From Catellatospora citrea (GTDB lineage: Bacteria; Actinomycetota; Actinomycetes; Mycobacteriales; Micromonosporaceae): DNA of 64,000 bases. The translations under genes and the position numbers were made by a program. The stretch is from assembly GCF_003610235.1 (NCBI RefSeq), contig NZ_RAPR01000001.1:6448001-6512000 (forward strand), written 5' to 3'. The notes beneath the pieces were generated by a model, which saw nothing but the letters and a program-made list of their open reading frames with translations, did no database searches and was not told the DNA's origin. Positions 24,832 through 33,037 of the stretch are shown here, piece after piece (position 1 is the first letter of the stretch; every line of letters starts with the position of its first letter).

Positions 24832-26435
24832 GCGCGCCGACGGTGGTCGAGCGGATGGCGGCGCTCGAACGGTTCACCGCGGCCACCGCCGACCGGCTGC
24901 CCGAACGCGACCTGGCCCCGGCCCGGGCCCTGATCGGGCGGGCCGGGGAGCGGCTGGCCCTGTCGCAGCTGCACACCGTGGTGGCGCTGGCCGGGGCGAC
25001 CGGCACGGGCAAGTCCAGCATCTTCAACGCGCTGGCCGGGGTGCCGCTGTCGCAGACCGGCGTACGCCGGCCCACCACCGGCGAGGCACACGCCTGCGTA
25101 TGGGGCTCCGACAGCGCCGACCCGCTGCTGGACTGGCTCGGCGTGGACCGCCGCTACACCCGCGACGGCGGGACCGGACCCGACCTGTCCGGGCTGGTGC
25201 TGCTCGACCTGCCCGACTACGACTCGGTGCAGGCGGCGCACCGGGCCGAGGCCGACCGGCTGCTGTCCGTGGTGGACCTCATCGTCTGGGTGCTGCACCC
25301 CCAGAAGTACGCCGACAAGATCGTGCACGCCGGCTACCTGGCCCAGTTCCACCGCCACCGCGACATCACGGTGGTCGCGCTCAACGCCGTCGACCTGCTG
25401 TCCGGTCCCGACCTGGCCGACTGCACCGCGGACCTGCGCCGCCTGCTGGCCGCCGACGGCCTCGACGGACTGCCCGTGCTGACCACCTCCACGGTCGGCC
25501 CGCCCGGGCTGGATCCGCTGGTCGAGGCGATCCGGCAGGCGGTCGTCGCCCGCCAGGCCGCGGTGCGCAGGCTCGCCGCCGACCTCGACGGGGTCACCGC
25601 CGCGCTGGCCCCGGCCGTCGCCGCCGAACCGCCGAAGGCCGCCCTGGACAACGAGGCGAGCCGGGCGCTCACCGCGGCGCTGTCGCAGGCCGCCGCGGTG
25701 CCGACGGTGGCCGCCGCGGTCGAGGCCGCGTACGTGCACCGGGCCCGCAAGATGACCGGCTGGCCGCTGCTGCGCTGGATCCGCCGCACCCGCCCCGACC
25801 CACTCGAACGGCTGCACCTCGGCGACCACCGGGCCGCCGTCCCCGCCGCCACGTCACTGGCTCCGGCGTCGCCCGCTGCGACGGCCGCCGTCACGAAGGC
25901 GCTGCGCGAGGCCGCCGACCGGGCGAGCGCGCCGCTGCCCGCTCCCTGGCAGGACGCCATGCTCGCGGCGGTGCGCGCGCACCGCGACGAGCTGCCCGAC
26001 GCGCTCGACCGTGCCGTCGCGCAGACCGACCTCGGGGTCGCCCGCAAACGCTGGTGGTGGCGGGCGGTGGGGCTGCTGCAGTGGCTGGTGACCGCGGTGG
26101 CCCTGGTTGGCCTGCTGTGGCTGGGGGTGCGGCTGGGCATGCAGGCGCTGGCGCTGCCGCCGCTGCGTACGCCCCTGGTGGACGGCTGGCTGCCGATGCC
26201 GACGGCGCTGCTGGCGGGCGGACTGCTGGCCGGTTTCCTCATCGCGGTGCTGGTGCGCCCGGTGGTGCGGCTGGCCGCTCGCGCCCGCCGCCGCCGCGCG
26301 ACGAAGCGATTGCGCAGCTCGGTGCAGGGCGTGGTCAAGCAGCTCGTCGAGGCCCCGGCGACCGCGGTCCTCACCGACTACACGGCCGCCCGCTCGGCCC
26401 TGCGCGAGGCCACGGGCGGCACGGCTCGCCGATGA
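24828..26435 (+). CDS. Dynamin-like membrane GTPase, second of a coupled pair
   Basis: A 535-residue partner of the preceding gene, starting at a GTG that overlaps its stop codon (GTGA at 24828-24831), so the two are translated together. The P-loop is GATGTGKSS at 56-64, RRPTTGEAHA is the switch I-like segment, LLDLPDYDSV is G3-like and VALNAVDLL is the G4-like element. Two hydrophobic helices near residues 410-435 and 460-482 provide a membrane anchor, and the rest is Ala-rich helix. Paired dynamin-like GTPases usually act as a complex that shapes or joins membrane; a role in cell division or septation is inferred from this layout. The gene has no further partner downstream; the next gene starts 137 bases later. 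Confidence 0.75.
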   Translation: MSAPTVVERMAALERFTAATADRLPERDLAPARALIGRAGERLALSQLHTVVALAGATGTGKSSIFNALAGVPLSQTGVRRPTTGEAHACVWGSDSADPLLDWLGVDRRYTRDGGTGPDLSGLVLLDLPDYDSVQAAHRAEADRLLSVVDLIVWVLHPQKYADKIVHAGYLAQFHRHRDITVVALNAVDLLSGPDLADCTADLRRLLAADGLDGLPVLTTSTVGPPGLDPLVEAIRQAVVARQAAVRRLAADLDGVTAALAPAVAAEPPKAALDNEASRALTAALSQAAAVPTVAAAVEAAYVHRARKMTGWPLLRWIRRTRPDPLERLHLGDHRAAVPAATSLAPASPAATAAVTKALREAADRASAPLPAPWQDAMLAAVRAHRDELPDALDRAVAQTDLGVARKRWWWRAVGLLQWLVTAVALVGLLWLGVRLGMQALALPPLRTPLVDGWLPMPTALLAGGLLAGFLIAVLVRPVVRLAARARRRRATKRLRSSVQGVVKQLVEAPATAVLTDYTAARSALREATGGTARR

Positions 26436-26572
26436 CCGCTGCCGGTGGGGGCTCGTGTCACCGACGAAATCGGCTCGTTCAGCTCGCCGCAACGCCCCGA
26501 TCAGGGAATATGCTTCCTAGAAGGCCCCGCCAAGGCTTCTGAACACGCCCTCCAGCAGGAAGGCTGTGACGT

Positions 26573-27928
26573 ATGGCCAGTGCTGAGCCGTTCGCGGCGA
26601 AGTCGACGGGTTGGCGAGAACTCGACGCGGGCAGTCTCGGATCCGCGGTGCGTTACACCCATGCCGGCAGGCTGGAGCTGGACCTGGCTCTGCAACGGCT
26701 GCTTGAGCGCGCCCGTGCTCTCGGTGCGGGCGACGAGCGCATCCGCGCGCTGCTGCGGGCGAACCTGGAGATGGCTCGCGGCGTGGACCTGTCCCAGGTG
26801 CTGCACCGGCTCGTGGTCACCGCACGGCACCTCGTGCTGGCCCGGTACGCCGCGCTGGGCGTGGTCGAGGACGGTCACATCACCGAGTTCCTGTTCGACG
26901 GCATGGACGCCGCGACCGCCGATCGCATGGCGCACGAGCCCGAGGGGCGCGGACTGCTCGGGCTCCTGCTCACGGATCCGCGCCCGGTCCGGGTGGCCGA
27001 CATCGCCCGGCACCCGTGCTCGGTCGGCTTCCCGGAGCACCATCCGCCGATGAAGTCGTTCCTCGGGGTGCCGATCCTCTCGGGTGGCCGCCTGCTCGGC
27101 AACTTCTACCTGACCGAGAAGCAGGGGGCGGACGAGTTCAGCGCCGCCGACGAAGAGCTGATCACCGACTTCGCCCGGGTGGCCGCGGCCGCGATCAGCA
27201 ACGCGAGCATCTTCACCGAGGCATTCCGCCGCCACGCCTGGCAGGAGGCGATGGTCGCGATCACCGAGCGGGTGCTCGGCGGCGTGGGCCCCGACGCGCT
27301 GATGGCCGAGCTGATCGGCCAGGCGGAGCGGGCCGACCGGGCGGACGGGGCATGCGTCGCGCTGCTCTCGCCCGACGGGCTGGCCCTGACCGGCGTGCAG
27401 GCGATGGGCACGCTGAAACCGCTCCTCGACGCCCCCGAGGCGCTGCTGTCCGTGTGCGCCCTGGTCATGGCCGAGCGCCGGGTGCTGGTCGTCGAACCCT
27501 GCGCCGACCCTCGGCTGAGGGAACTGCTCGGCACGGCACATCCCGGGCACATCCTGATCGCTCCGCTGACCGGGCAGGAGACCATGCTCGGTGCGATGAT
27601 CCTGTCGAAGAAGCCGAGCGAGGGACCGTTCGACGCGGTCGACGTCGAGATGGCCTCGGTCTTCGCGGGCCAGGCCAGTCTGGCGCTCGAACTCGCCGGT
27701 GCGGTCGACCTCGACGACGACGAGCTCACCGACCAGCACCTGGCCTTCGCCGAGGGTCTGCGGGAGCGTTTCCTCAGCCGGATGACGCGGATCAGCTTCT
27801 CACTGCGCTCCGTGGTCGACCACTCCATGGACATCGAGCTGCGCGAGCAGGCCGGATACAAGCTCGCCGAGATGGATGCCCTGATCGACCACCTGAAGTC
27901 GCTGACGTTCGTGCGCACCGACCGCTGA
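26573..27928 (+). CDS. Tandem-GAF protein, DosS/DevS-like sensor lacking the kinase domain
   Basis: A 451-residue soluble protein. GAF 1 covers about 75-212 and contains PEHHPPMKSFLGVPI at 154-168; this segment closely resembles the haem-binding GAF-A of mycobacterial DosS/DosT, with His157 in the place of the haem-ligating His. GAF 2 covers about 228-385. The last 60 residues are helical and resemble a degenerate dimerisation region, but no phospho-accepting His and no HATPase domain follow. It could bind haem and sense oxygen, nitric oxide or carbon monoxide, passing the signal through a partner. GAAGG lies ahead of ATG 26573. The gene is monocistronic, ended by a hairpin at 27930-27960. 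No response regulator is adjacent. Confidence 0.8.
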   Translation: MASAEPFAAKSTGWRELDAGSLGSAVRYTHAGRLELDLALQRLLERARALGAGDERIRALLRANLEMARGVDLSQVLHRLVVTARHLVLARYAALGVVEDGHITEFLFDGMDAATADRMAHEPEGRGLLGLLLTDPRPVRVADIARHPCSVGFPEHHPPMKSFLGVPILSGGRLLGNFYLTEKQGADEFSAADEELITDFARVAAAAISNASIFTEAFRRHAWQEAMVAITERVLGGVGPDALMAELIGQAERADRADGACVALLSPDGLALTGVQAMGTLKPLLDAPEALLSVCALVMAERRVLVVEPCADPRLRELLGTAHPGHILIAPLTGQETMLGAMILSKKPSEGPFDAVDVEMASVFAGQASLALELAGAVDLDDDELTDQHLAFAEGLRERFLSRMTRISFSLRSVVDHSMDIELREQAGYKLAEMDALIDHLKSLTFVRTDR

Positions 27929-27929
27929 A

Positions 27930-27960
27930 CGGGGTTCCCTCCGGGATGGAGGGAACCCCG
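27930..27960. terminator. Bidirectional terminator hairpin
   Basis: CGGGGTTCCCTCC (27930-27942) and GGAGGGAACCCCG (27948-27960) form a perfect 13-bp stem with a 5-base loop, between the convergent ends of the GAF gene and the glycerophosphodiesterase gene. The stop codons are within two and six bases of the hairpin. Confidence 0.9.
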
Positions 27961-27965
27961 CCGCG

Positions 27966-29390
27966 TCAGCCCGCGGAGATCCAGCCGGCCAGCTCCGCCG
28001 GGCGGTTGGTGATGATCCCGTCCACGCCGAGCTGGTCCAGCGAGCGCCACTGCGCCGCGCTGTCGATCGTCCACGCCATCACCGCCACGCCCGCCCGGTG
28101 CAGGTCACCGACCAGGGCGGGCCGGGTCAGCAGCGCCGACCCCGCCGGGTTGTACGCGGTCAGGTGCAGCTGCCCGGCCAGCGCCACCGGGTCGGCGTCC
28201 AGCGTGCTGCGCAGCAGGCCGATGGGCAGCTCCGGGGCCAGCTCGTAGCTGTACTGCAGCGAGGGCACGTCGAAGCTCTGGACGAACACCCGGCCCGTCA
28301 TCTGCTGCTCGCGGATCACCGCCACGATCTTCGCGACCTGGTCGCGGGTGTGCGCCCCCTTGATCTCCAGCAGCAGGTTGCCGCCGCGCGTACGCAGATC
28401 CGCCAGCTGCTCGGCCAGGGTGGGGATGCGCGTGCCCGCGTAGTGCGGCGCGAACCAGGAACCGGCGTCCAGCGCCTTGAGCTGTGCGGACGTCAGGCTG
28501 CGGATGGACCCGGTCCCGTTGGTGGTCCGGTCGACGGTGCTGTCGTGCAGGATGAACGGGGTCCCGTCGGCCGACGGCTGCACGTCGTTCTCGATCCAGT
28601 CCGCGCCCGCGCGGCGCGCGATCTCCTGTGCCACCAGGGTGTTCTCCGGTGCGGCCGACGACGCGCCACGGTGCGCGATGACCGCGGCCGGGCTGCCGGG
28701 CGCGCGCAGGTAGGCGTTGGCCGGGGCCAGCTCGGTCACGCGTACGTCGTCGAAGGACACCGTCGCGCCGTTGACGAACAGCGCCTGCCCGCCCCCGGTC
28801 GAGCGCTGCAGGCTGGTCGTGCGCAGCACCTCCACCCCGTCGAACAGCCAGCGGGCCTGGCTGCCGTGCACCTCCACCGCGATGCGCACGTCCCGGCCGG
28901 TCCCGGCCGCGTAGGGGGCGGCGGCGGTGTTCGTGACGTTCCACGCGTTGCCCGTGGTGCGCTGCGCGAACTCGAGGCCGTTGCTCGCCGTGGTGCCGCT
29001 GCGGATCGTGGCGATCCACCACGGCGTCGCGCCGTCGGCGGGCACGTCCAGGCCGAGCGCGGCCCAGCGGGTGCTCGCGGTGACCGACTCGAACCGTGCC
29101 GTCGCCTCCAGCCGGAAGTGGGTCAGGTGGCTGCCGAAGGTGATCTTGTTGTTGGCGGACGAGCTGGTGGAGGTGCCGACGAGGCGGCCGTTCTGCACGG
29201 TCCAGGATCCGTCGACGGCCCGCCACCCGGCGGGCAGCGTGCCGGAGGAGAAGTCGGCGGAGATGACGACGTCGCCGGGTGCGGCGGCGGCGGGCGCGGC
29301 GGCCGCCACGGTGCCGCACAGGGCGAGGGCGGCCAGCGCCGCCGCGGTCCGCAAGCGCCCCGAGGGGGTACGCGGTGAGGTGGTGACCAT
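27966..29390 (-). CDS. Secreted glycerophosphodiester phosphodiesterase with N-terminal beta-sandwich domain
   Basis: A 474-residue exported enzyme. Residues 1-38 are a signal peptide ending in AAAAP. Residues about 42-222 form a concanavalin-like beta-sandwich of the LamG/DUF1080 type (FSSGTLPAGWRAVDGSW... WIATIRSG... VSFDDVRVTEL). Residues 236-474 are the GDPD TIM barrel: HRGASSAAPENT at 240-251, ENDVQPSADG with Glu267 and Asp269, and LHDSTVDRTTNG with His282. These hydrolyse glycerophosphodiesters to glycerol-3-phosphate outside the cell, often for phosphate or choline scavenging. A start at 29402 adds four residues; no clear ribosome binding site is seen. It ends at a shared terminator with the GAF gene. 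Confidence 0.88.
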   Translation of the reverse strand: MVTTSPRTPSGRLRTAAALAALALCGTVAAAAPAAAAPGDVVISADFSSGTLPAGWRAVDGSWTVQNGRLVGTSTSSSANNKITFGSHLTHFRLEATARFESVTASTRWAALGLDVPADGATPWWIATIRSGTTASNGLEFAQRTTGNAWNVTNTAAAPYAAGTGRDVRIAVEVHGSQARWLFDGVEVLRTTSLQRSTGGGQALFVNGATVSFDDVRVTELAPANAYLRAPGSPAAVIAHRGASSAAPENTLVAQEIARRAGADWIENDVQPSADGTPFILHDSTVDRTTNGTGSIRSLTSAQLKALDAGSWFAPHYAGTRIPTLAEQLADLRTRGGNLLLEIKGAHTRDQVAKIVAVIREQQMTGRVFVQSFDVPSLQYSYELAPELPIGLLRSTLDADPVALAGQLHLTAYNPAGSALLTRPALVGDLHRAGVAVMAWTIDSAAQWRSLDQLGVDGIITNRPAELAGWISAG

Positions 29391-29513
29391 GGCGCGGACC
29401 ATACGAAAAAGGGCGTAACGCGCCGCGAAAACGCGGTGACCACCCCGGGAACTCCGGCTGTCCGTCGTGGACCGGCTCGGCGGCCGGCTCGGTGGCGGCT
29501 CGGCGGACCGGCT

Positions 29514-29590
29514 CGGGGCGAGATCGCTGTCCGGTGTCATGATCTGCGTTCGGAGCGCACCTTCTGACACGAAACGGCGATCTCGCCCCG
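29514..29590. repeat. Long nested palindromic element
   Basis: CGGGGCGAGATCGC (29514-29527) and GCGATCTCGCCCCG (29577-29590) are perfect 14-bp arms. Inside them GTGTCA (29534-29539) and TGACAC (29565-29570) form a second stem. The element lies in the divergent gap between the phosphodiesterase and DinB genes, upstream of both, so it is not a simple terminator. A shorter partial match (GATCTCGCCCCGG) occurs at about 37673. Confidence 0.75.
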
Positions 29591-29612
29591 GAACCCGCCG
29601 CGGCGGCCTGGT

Positions 29613-29627
29613 AGAACTGTCAGTTCT
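29613..29627. promoter_or_regulatory. Operator-like palindrome before the DinB gene
   Basis: AGAACTG and CAGTTCT flank a single T, a perfect 7-bp inverted repeat, ending 18 bases before the start codon. TAGAAC within it may be the -10 box. No regulator gene is adjacent. Confidence 0.45.
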
Positions 29628-29645
29628 GACGGAAGGATCTTCGTG

Positions 29646-30152
29646 ATGGCCACCGAGCGCCCCGATGTGCCCCTGATCGCCGGTGAGCGGGAGATGCTGC
29701 GGCAGTTCCTCGACTACCACCGGTCCACGCTGGCCTGGAAGTGCGACGGGCTGACCGACGAGCAACTGCGCGAGCGGTCCATGCCCCCGTCGACGCTGAC
29801 CCTGCTCGGCCTGGTCCGGCACATGTGCGAGGTCGAGCGCACCTGGTTCCGCAAGGTGATCGCGGGCGAGGACATCACCCTGGTCTGGTCGCCGGACAAC
29901 GACTACCAGGTGGCGTACGACCCGACCGGCGCCACCCGCGCCGAGGCGTTCACCGCCTGGCAGGCCGAGGTCGAGCACTCGCGCCGCATCGAACGCGAGG
30001 CCGAGTCGCTGGACGTGGTCGCGCACAATCCCCGCTGGGGCGAGGACGTCTCGCTGCGGTTCGTGATGCTGCACCTGATCCACGAGTACGCCCGCCACAA
30101 CGGCCACGCCGACTTCCTGCGCGAGGGAGTCGACGGCGTGACCGGCGCCTGA
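29646..30152 (+). CDS. DinB family protein (DUF664-like)
   Basis: A 168-residue four-helix protein of the DinB/DUF664 family. The metal-binding His triad is visible: His in LVRHMCEVERTWF, and His residues in MLHLIHEYARHNGHAD; the latter segment is the family's most conserved. Members can be thiol-dependent transferases using mycothiol or bacillithiol, but the substrate here is unknown. AAGGA at 29633-29637 supports ATG 29646; a GTG one codon earlier is also possible. It is preceded by an operator-like palindrome and followed by a convergent terminator hairpin. Confidence 0.88.
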   Translation: MATERPDVPLIAGEREMLRQFLDYHRSTLAWKCDGLTDEQLRERSMPPSTLTLLGLVRHMCEVERTWFRKVIAGEDITLVWSPDNDYQVAYDPTGATRAEAFTAWQAEVEHSRRIEREAESLDVVAHNPRWGEDVSLRFVMLHLIHEYARHNGHADFLREGVDGVTGA

Positions 30153-30163
30153 CGGCAGACGCG

Positions 30164-30198
30164 GACGGCCCGTGCCACGAACCGTGGCACGGGCCGTC
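30164..30198. terminator. Bidirectional terminator hairpin
   Basis: GACGGCCCGTGCCACG (30164-30179) and CGTGGCACGGGCCGTC (30183-30198) give a perfect 16-bp stem with a 3-base loop, between the convergent DinB and beta-gamma crystallin genes. Confidence 0.92.
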
Positions 30199-30209
30199 GA
30201 CGTCACCGG

Positions 30210-31460
30210 TTACGGAGCGAGGGCGATCAGCGAGGTCTTGTCGTTGAGGTCGCCGCCCACGAACAGGTGGTCGCTCTTGACGAACAGCCGGCAGGTGCCC
30301 AGGTTCTGGCCGGAGTCGTTGTCGCAGAGCACAGCGCGACCCACGCCGGGCACGCGCAGCGAGCTGACCGCGTCGTTGCCGACCGGGGCCAGGTCGCCGG
30401 CCGTGTAGATGCCGGGGCCGAAGGTGGCCGCGGCGCCCTTGAAGTCGCGGTCGGCGTACACGTTGAGCAGGTTGCCCGACGCCGGGCCGGCCTGCACGAC
30501 GAGCGTGGAGATGCCGTCGTTGAGCGCGTTGCCGCCCAGGTTGTACTCGCCCGCGCCGAACATCCGGCACAGGCCCAGGTCGCCCTGCCCGGTCGGGCCG
30601 GTGCTGTCGTTGCGGCAGCCGACGACGCGCCAGCCGTCGCCGACCCGCAGCGAGCTGATCTTGTCGTTGCCGACGGTGGCCAGCTCGTTGGCGAGCCCGG
30701 TGTGCACGCCCGGGTTGAACGTCTGGCGCAGGCCGCCCATGTTGGCGTCGCTGGTCGCGATCAGCGGCGGCGCGCCCACGGCGACCAGGGAGATCTTCTT
30801 CTCCATGTCGCTGCCGACGGTGGCGTGCTCGCCGCCGCGGAACAGCCGGCACTTGCCGAGGTCGAGGCTGGCGGTGCCCGGCTTGGCGTCGTGGTCGCAG
30901 GTGACGACGCGGTATCCGTCGGTGACCTTCAGCGACTTCACCGAGTCGGCGAGGGTGGACAGGTTGCCGGCGACCTGCCCGAAGCCGCCCGAGCCCAGCG
31001 GCAGGGAGGTGCCGGTGAACTTGGTGTCCTGGAACGCGGTGACGGCGGCGCCCTTGACCGGCTTGCCCATGACCGCCAGCAGCGAGATCTTGTCGTTGAG
31101 CTCGCCGCCGACGAACTCGTGCAGCCCGGCGTCGTAGTAGCGGCAGGTGCCCAGCGAGCCCTTGTTCACGTTGCCCTCGGAGCCGCCGTTGTCGCAGGCC
31201 AGAGCCCGGTAACCGGAGGCGACGTAGAGCGAGGTGATGGCGTCGTTGCCGACGACGCCGAGTTCCTTCTTGGCGGCGTCGAACACGCCCGCGCCGTAGG
31301 ACTGCTTGGCGCCGATGAAGTTGCGGTCTGCGTACGCGACGAGCGGGGCCGAGCCCACGCCGGGGATCACCGCCGCCTGCGCCGGCAGGGCGCTGAGCAG
31401 CGACGGCAGGAACGCGGTCGCCACCGCCGCCCCTGCCGCCAGGGACCTTCGAATCGACAT
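30210..31460 (-). CDS. Secreted protein of four beta-gamma crystallin domains
   Basis: A 416-residue exported protein. Residues 1-29 are a signal peptide (ending PAQAA). The rest is four repeats of about 90 residues at 38-131, 137-229, 232-323 and 330-415. Each has a YADRNFIG-like first strand and a Cys pair (for example ACD...GTCR). Calcium-binding N/D-D-x-x-S/T-S/L motifs fall at about 72, 122, 265, 314, 362 and 406; the two of the second domain (172 and 219) are degenerate. Beta-gamma crystallin domains in bacteria bind calcium and stabilise extracellular or spore-coat proteins; the exact role is unknown. GGAGG supports ATG 31460. The region upstream holds an inverted repeat (31502-31512/31628-31638). 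Confidence 0.82.
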   Translation of the reverse strand: MSIRRSLAAGAAVATAFLPSLLSALPAQAAVIPGVGSAPLVAYADRNFIGAKQSYGAGVFDAAKKELGVVGNDAITSLYVASGYRALACDNGGSEGNVNKGSLGTCRYYDAGLHEFVGGELNDKISLLAVMGKPVKGAAVTAFQDTKFTGTSLPLGSGGFGQVAGNLSTLADSVKSLKVTDGYRVVTCDHDAKPGTASLDLGKCRLFRGGEHATVGSDMEKKISLVAVGAPPLIATSDANMGGLRQTFNPGVHTGLANELATVGNDKISSLRVGDGWRVVGCRNDSTGPTGQGDLGLCRMFGAGEYNLGGNALNDGISTLVVQAGPASGNLLNVYADRDFKGAAATFGPGIYTAGDLAPVGNDAVSSLRVPGVGRAVLCDNDSGQNLGTCRLFVKSDHLFVGGDLNDKTSLIALAP

Positions 31461-31501
31461 GCCAGCCTCCGAACCCGAATCGACCGAGCCGACTCGTAGA
31501 C

Positions 31502-31638
31502 CATGGACATAGTCCTGTGGAGGCGTAGCGGCAGGCGCAGGTGTCAGGGGGAGCCGTGGCCGGCACACCTGGAGCGCATCCCGCCACGCGCTCGATCAGG
31601 TATGCCCTTTGTATCGGATTTAGTCCCCTATGTCCATG
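31502..31638. repeat. Inverted repeat in the promoter region of the crystallin gene
   Basis: CATGGACATAG (31502-31512) and CTATGTCCATG (31628-31638) are exact inverted copies 115 bases apart, in the 291-base gap between the crystallin gene and the divergent TetR gene. They may be two binding sites for one regulator. Apart from the TetR promoter region, nothing else was recognised in this gap. Confidence 0.5.
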
Positions 31639-31684
31639 ATTGAGCGGTTTCACCAGCGCGCCTGACCGGGTAACGAAGCAGCAC

Positions 31685-31733
31685 TTGACGGCATTGGCTA
31701 ATGGCATTAGCTTTAAGGCTATGGAACATAGCC
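31685..31733 (+). promoter_or_regulatory. TetR promoter with two embedded palindromic operators
   Basis: TTGACG (31685-31690) and TAGCTT (31708-31713), 17 bases apart, form a good promoter. GCTAATG-G-CATTAGC (31697-31711) is a perfect palindrome overlapping the -10 box, and GGCTATG-GAA-CATAGCC (31717-31733) is a second one over the expected transcription start. Both suit repression by the TetR gene that follows. Confidence 0.75.
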
Positions 31734-31751
31734 GAGCGGGGAGGTGACGGG

Positions 31752-32312
31752 GTGCCCAGAGCCGGACTGTCCACTCAGGCCGTCGTCCAGGCGGCCGTCG
31801 ACGTCATCGACGAGCACGGGATCGACGCGCTCACCCTCGCCGCGGTCGCCACCCGCTGCGGCGTCGCCGCCCCCTCGCTCTACAAGCACGTCGGCGGCCT
31901 CGCCGAGCTGAGGACACAGGTCGGCGTCCGTGTGCTCAACGAACTCGCCGACCGCTTCGCCGCCGCCGCGATGGGCCGCAGCGGCCGGGACGCGATCACC
32001 GCGCTGATGCACGCCTACCGCGCCTACGTCACCGCACACCCCGCCCGCTACGCCGCGATGCCCGTCGACCCCCTGCACCACCCCGAGCTGGCCGCCGCCG
32101 GCATCCGGCAGCTGGAGGTCATCCAGGCCGCGCTGCGCCCCTGGCGGCTCGACGCCGCCGCACAGGTCCACACCATCCGCCGGCTGCGCGTCATCGCGCA
32201 CGGCTTCGCCTCGCTGGAGTCCGCCGGCGGCTTCGGCCTGCCGGCCGACCTCGACGAGACCTACCGGCAGCTCATCGACACCTTCTTCGATTCCCTGCCG
32301 GCCCACCCCTGA
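31752..32312 (+). CDS. TetR family regulator (WHG-type C-terminal domain)
   Basis: A 186-residue TetR protein. The helix-turn-helix spans about 5-50: VVQAAVDVIDEHGIDALTLA, then CGVAAPSLYKHVGGLAELR. The C-terminal domain has the AHGFASLESAGGFGLPADLDET segment of the WHG group, common in actinomycete TetR proteins. GGGGAGG at 31737-31743 sets the GTG start at 31752. Two palindromes in its promoter are probable autoregulatory operators. The next gene, a membrane protein, starts 11 bases after the stop and is its likely target. Confidence 0.9.
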   Translation: MPRAGLSTQAVVQAAVDVIDEHGIDALTLAAVATRCGVAAPSLYKHVGGLAELRTQVGVRVLNELADRFAAAAMGRSGRDAITALMHAYRAYVTAHPARYAAMPVDPLHHPELAAAGIRQLEVIQAALRPWRLDAAAQVHTIRRLRVIAHGFASLESAGGFGLPADLDETYRQLIDTFFDSLPAHP

Positions 32313-32322
32313 GGAGACGACC

Positions 32323-33027
32323 GTGTCCGCACCCCTTGCCCGTATCCGCCTCGCCGCCGCCGCGCTGGCCGCCGCCGGAGTCCTGTTCGCCCTGTACCCG
32401 GGCCTGCGCCCGTGGCGTGACGAGACCACGCTGCAGGGCGCGCAGGAGGCCATGTCCTCGCCGTGGTGGGTGGCCACCCACCTGTTCGCGATGATCGGCT
32501 TCATCCTCGTGCCGCTGGCCCTGCTGGCGGTGCGCCGCGTCGTCGACGGCACCCGGGCCGAGCCGCTCGCGCTGACCGCCGCGGTGACCGCCTGGATCGG
32601 CGCCGGGCTGACCCTGCCGTACTACGGCGCGGAGGACTTCGCGCTGCACGTGCTCGCCGCCGAGAGCACCGGTGGTGCGCAGCTCGACCTGCTCGGCCTG
32701 GCCGAGGGCATCCGCTACCAGCCGGTCGCGATCACCACCTTCGGCATCGGGCTGATCCTGCTCGGCGTCGGCGCGGTGCTGGCCGCCGTGGCGATCGCCC
32801 GCTCCGGCGTCCTGCCGCGCCTGTCCGGCGTCCTGTTCGCGGTGGGCTTCGCGACCTTCCTGCCGCAGTTCTTCACCCCGGCGGCCATGCGCGTCGGCCA
32901 CGGCCTGCTCGTCGCCGCCGGCTGCATCTGGCTGGCCGTGACCCTCTGGCGCGCCCCGTCCACCGCAGCCGCCGCCGAAGCACCGACCACCACCACCACC
33001 ACCACCACCGCACCCGTCGCCAGCTGA
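32323..33027 (+). CDS. Integral membrane protein of unknown function
   Basis: A 234-residue protein with about six hydrophobic helices (for example LAAAALAAAGVLFALY, LFAMIGFILVPLALLA, ITTFGIGLILLGVGAVLAAVAIA and GVLFAVGFATFLPQFF). The C-terminus ends in a tract of eight Thr codons made by ACC repeats. No family was recognised. GAGGAG lies before the GTG start, and the gene begins 11 bases after the TetR stop, so it is probably repressed by that TetR protein. TetR-controlled small membrane proteins are often exporters, but nothing in the sequence proves that. A family A hairpin follows. Confidence 0.8.
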   Translation: MSAPLARIRLAAAALAAAGVLFALYPGLRPWRDETTLQGAQEAMSSPWWVATHLFAMIGFILVPLALLAVRRVVDGTRAEPLALTAAVTAWIGAGLTLPYYGAEDFALHVLAAESTGGAQLDLLGLAEGIRYQPVAITTFGIGLILLGVGAVLAAVAIARSGVLPRLSGVLFAVGFATFLPQFFTPAAMRVGHGLLVAAGCIWLAVTLWRAPSTAAAAEAPTTTTTTTTAPVAS

Positions 33028-33037
33028 CCCGTGCAAA

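Noticed and set aside
32988..33014. ACC trinucleotide tract as a regulatory repeat
   Set aside because: It is inside the reading frame of the membrane protein and simply encodes a run of Thr at the C-terminus.
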